Assembly (NCBI GenBank): GCA_002438505.1
Contig: DJPI01000016.1
Span: forward strand, 1 to 5,296
Direction of reading: 5' to 3'
From: Ruminococcaceae bacterium UBA6416
Lineage (GTDB): Bacteria; Bacillota; Clostridia; Oscillospirales; Acutalibacteraceae
Length of the DNA: 5,296 bases
In this document: positions 4,755-5,296 of the stretch, one piece after another
Layout of the letters: each line of letters begins with the position of its first letter
Position numbering within the stretch: position 1 is the first letter of the stretch
Translations under genes and position numbers: made by a program
Notes under the pieces: generated by a model
Seen by the model: the letters and a program-made list of their open reading frames with translations, nothing else
What the model was told of the DNA's origin: nothing
The model's database searches: none

Positions 4755-5225
4755 ATGGATAATTATAAAAAACTTTTCAAGAGCTTTTATTACGCTTTTT
4801 GCGGAATACTCAGAACAATCAAAACCGAGCGCAATATGCGCATTCACCTGACGTGTCTTGTTTATATGTTTTCTTTCCTCGGCTTCACGGACTGGTTCGT
4901 TTTGAGCCGTACCGACTGGGCGGTGCTTGCGGTGACGAGTGCGCTTGTCATTGGCGCGGAGCTTTTCAACACCGCGATTGAAAACGCCGTTGACCTTCAG
5001 ACCAGGGAGTATAACGAATACGCCAAAAGGGCAAAGGACGCGGCCTCCGGTGCGGTTCTTGTTTGCGCAATCGGTGCGGTTGCGGCCGGGCTTTTCATTC
5101 TTCTTCAGCCGGAGGCGTTTTCAAAAATGTTTGAATTTTTCCGCGCCGAGCCGCTGATGTTTGCGCTGTTTGCGCTCAGCATTATTCCGGCAACGCTGTT
5201 CATTTTTTGGGGTTCCAAACGCTAG
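4755..5225 (+). CDS. dgkA: DAGK-family lipid kinase (probable undecaprenol kinase DgkA)
   Basis: A 156-residue integral membrane kinase. In Gram-positive bacteria this family phosphorylates undecaprenol to make the lipid carrier for wall synthesis; the E. coli relative uses diacylglycerol. The N-terminal LFKSFYYAFCGILRTIKTERNMRIH is an amphipathic surface segment, followed by membrane helices at about 29-46, 54-73 and 97-117. The active-site signature is intact: GAELFNTAIENAVD gives Glu69, Asn72, Glu76 and Asp80, and AKRAKDAASGAVL gives Lys94 and Asp95, the same numbers I recall for E. coli DgkA. After the usual end at about 120 there is an extra stretch with a fourth hydrophobic helix (about 134-152) ending WGSKR. 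The ATG is correct by family alignment, but it has no ordinary ribosome-binding site and sits five bases after a terminator. It follows ybeY as in B. subtilis; no cdd or era is seen before the window ends. Confidence 0.92.
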   Translation: MDNYKKLFKSFYYAFCGILRTIKTERNMRIHLTCLVYMFSFLGFTDWFVLSRTDWAVLAVTSALVIGAELFNTAIENAVDLQTREYNEYAKRAKDAASGAVLVCAIGAVAAGLFILLQPEAFSKMFEFFRAEPLMFALFALSIIPATLFIFWGSKR

Positions 5226-5251
5226 ATGCCGGATATTTTAATTTTGAAGCA

Positions 5252-5290
5252 AGGCTCATTATGTTTAGGTGGAGCCTGAGTTATTTTAGA
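5252..5290 (+). terminator. Weak hairpin after dgkA, possible terminator
   Basis: AGGCTC (5252-5257) and GAGCCT (5272-5277) form a 6-bp stem around a 14-base loop, followed by GAGTTATTTTAG. The T-rich part is interrupted and the loop is large, so termination would be weak. The rest of the sequence between the dgkA stop and the window end contains no supportable gene. Confidence 0.3.
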
Positions 5291-5296
5291 TAATAG

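Noticed and set aside
4735..4763. GATAAT (4758-4763) as the -10 of a dgkA promoter
   Set aside because: There is no -35 at a suitable distance (TTCCGG at 17 bases). Transcription would also start inside the dgkA coding region, past its only plausible start codon.

Overview
The window looks like a chromosomal piece of an endospore-forming Firmicute of the class Clostridia, probably an Oscillospiraceae/Ruminococcaceae-type organism. This rests on three sporulation genes of the mother-cell type (spoVV/ylbJ, yqfC, yqfD) next to the conserved Firmicute block yqfC-yqfD-phoH-ybeY-dgkA, and on a small Cys-rich protein of a type I associate with clostridial genomes. The genus is an inference from protein style, not something the sequence proves.

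Layout. Positions 1-410 hold a small, self-contained minus-strand unit: a sigma-A-like promoter (385-413), a gene for a 72-residue Cys-rich protein (127-345), and two tandem intrinsic terminators (about 65-98 and 31-51). Positions 410-1546, minus strand, encode the polytopic membrane protein SpoVV/YlbJ. A short divergent intergenic region (1547-1655) carries two back-to-back candidate sigma-E-type promoters. It separates spoVV from the plus-strand pair yqfC (1656-1925) and yqfD (1941-3110). After a 117-base gap with a good sigma-A-like promoter, phoH (TTG start, 3228-4190) and ybeY (4187-4693) form an overlapping housekeeping pair. A strong terminator (4704-4749) ends only five bases before the start codon of dgkA (4755-5225), which encodes a DAGK-family lipid kinase. 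The last 71 bases hold no gene I can support, only a weak hairpin.

How the genes work together. SpoVV, YqfC and YqfD are expected in the mother cell during spore formation. SpoVV moves dipicolinate toward the forespore, while the role of YqfC/YqfD is poorly defined. PhoH, the 16S rRNA-processing RNase YbeY and the probable undecaprenol kinase DgkA are vegetative functions of RNA metabolism and envelope lipid recycling.

I found no mobile element, CRISPR array, RNA gene or clearly novel multi-gene system. The points worth a second look are regulatory: the interleaved divergent promoters, the stop codon doubling as a -35 element, and the terminator pressed against the dgkA start. The autonomous Cys-rich small protein and the absence of pgpH between phoH and ybeY are also of interest.
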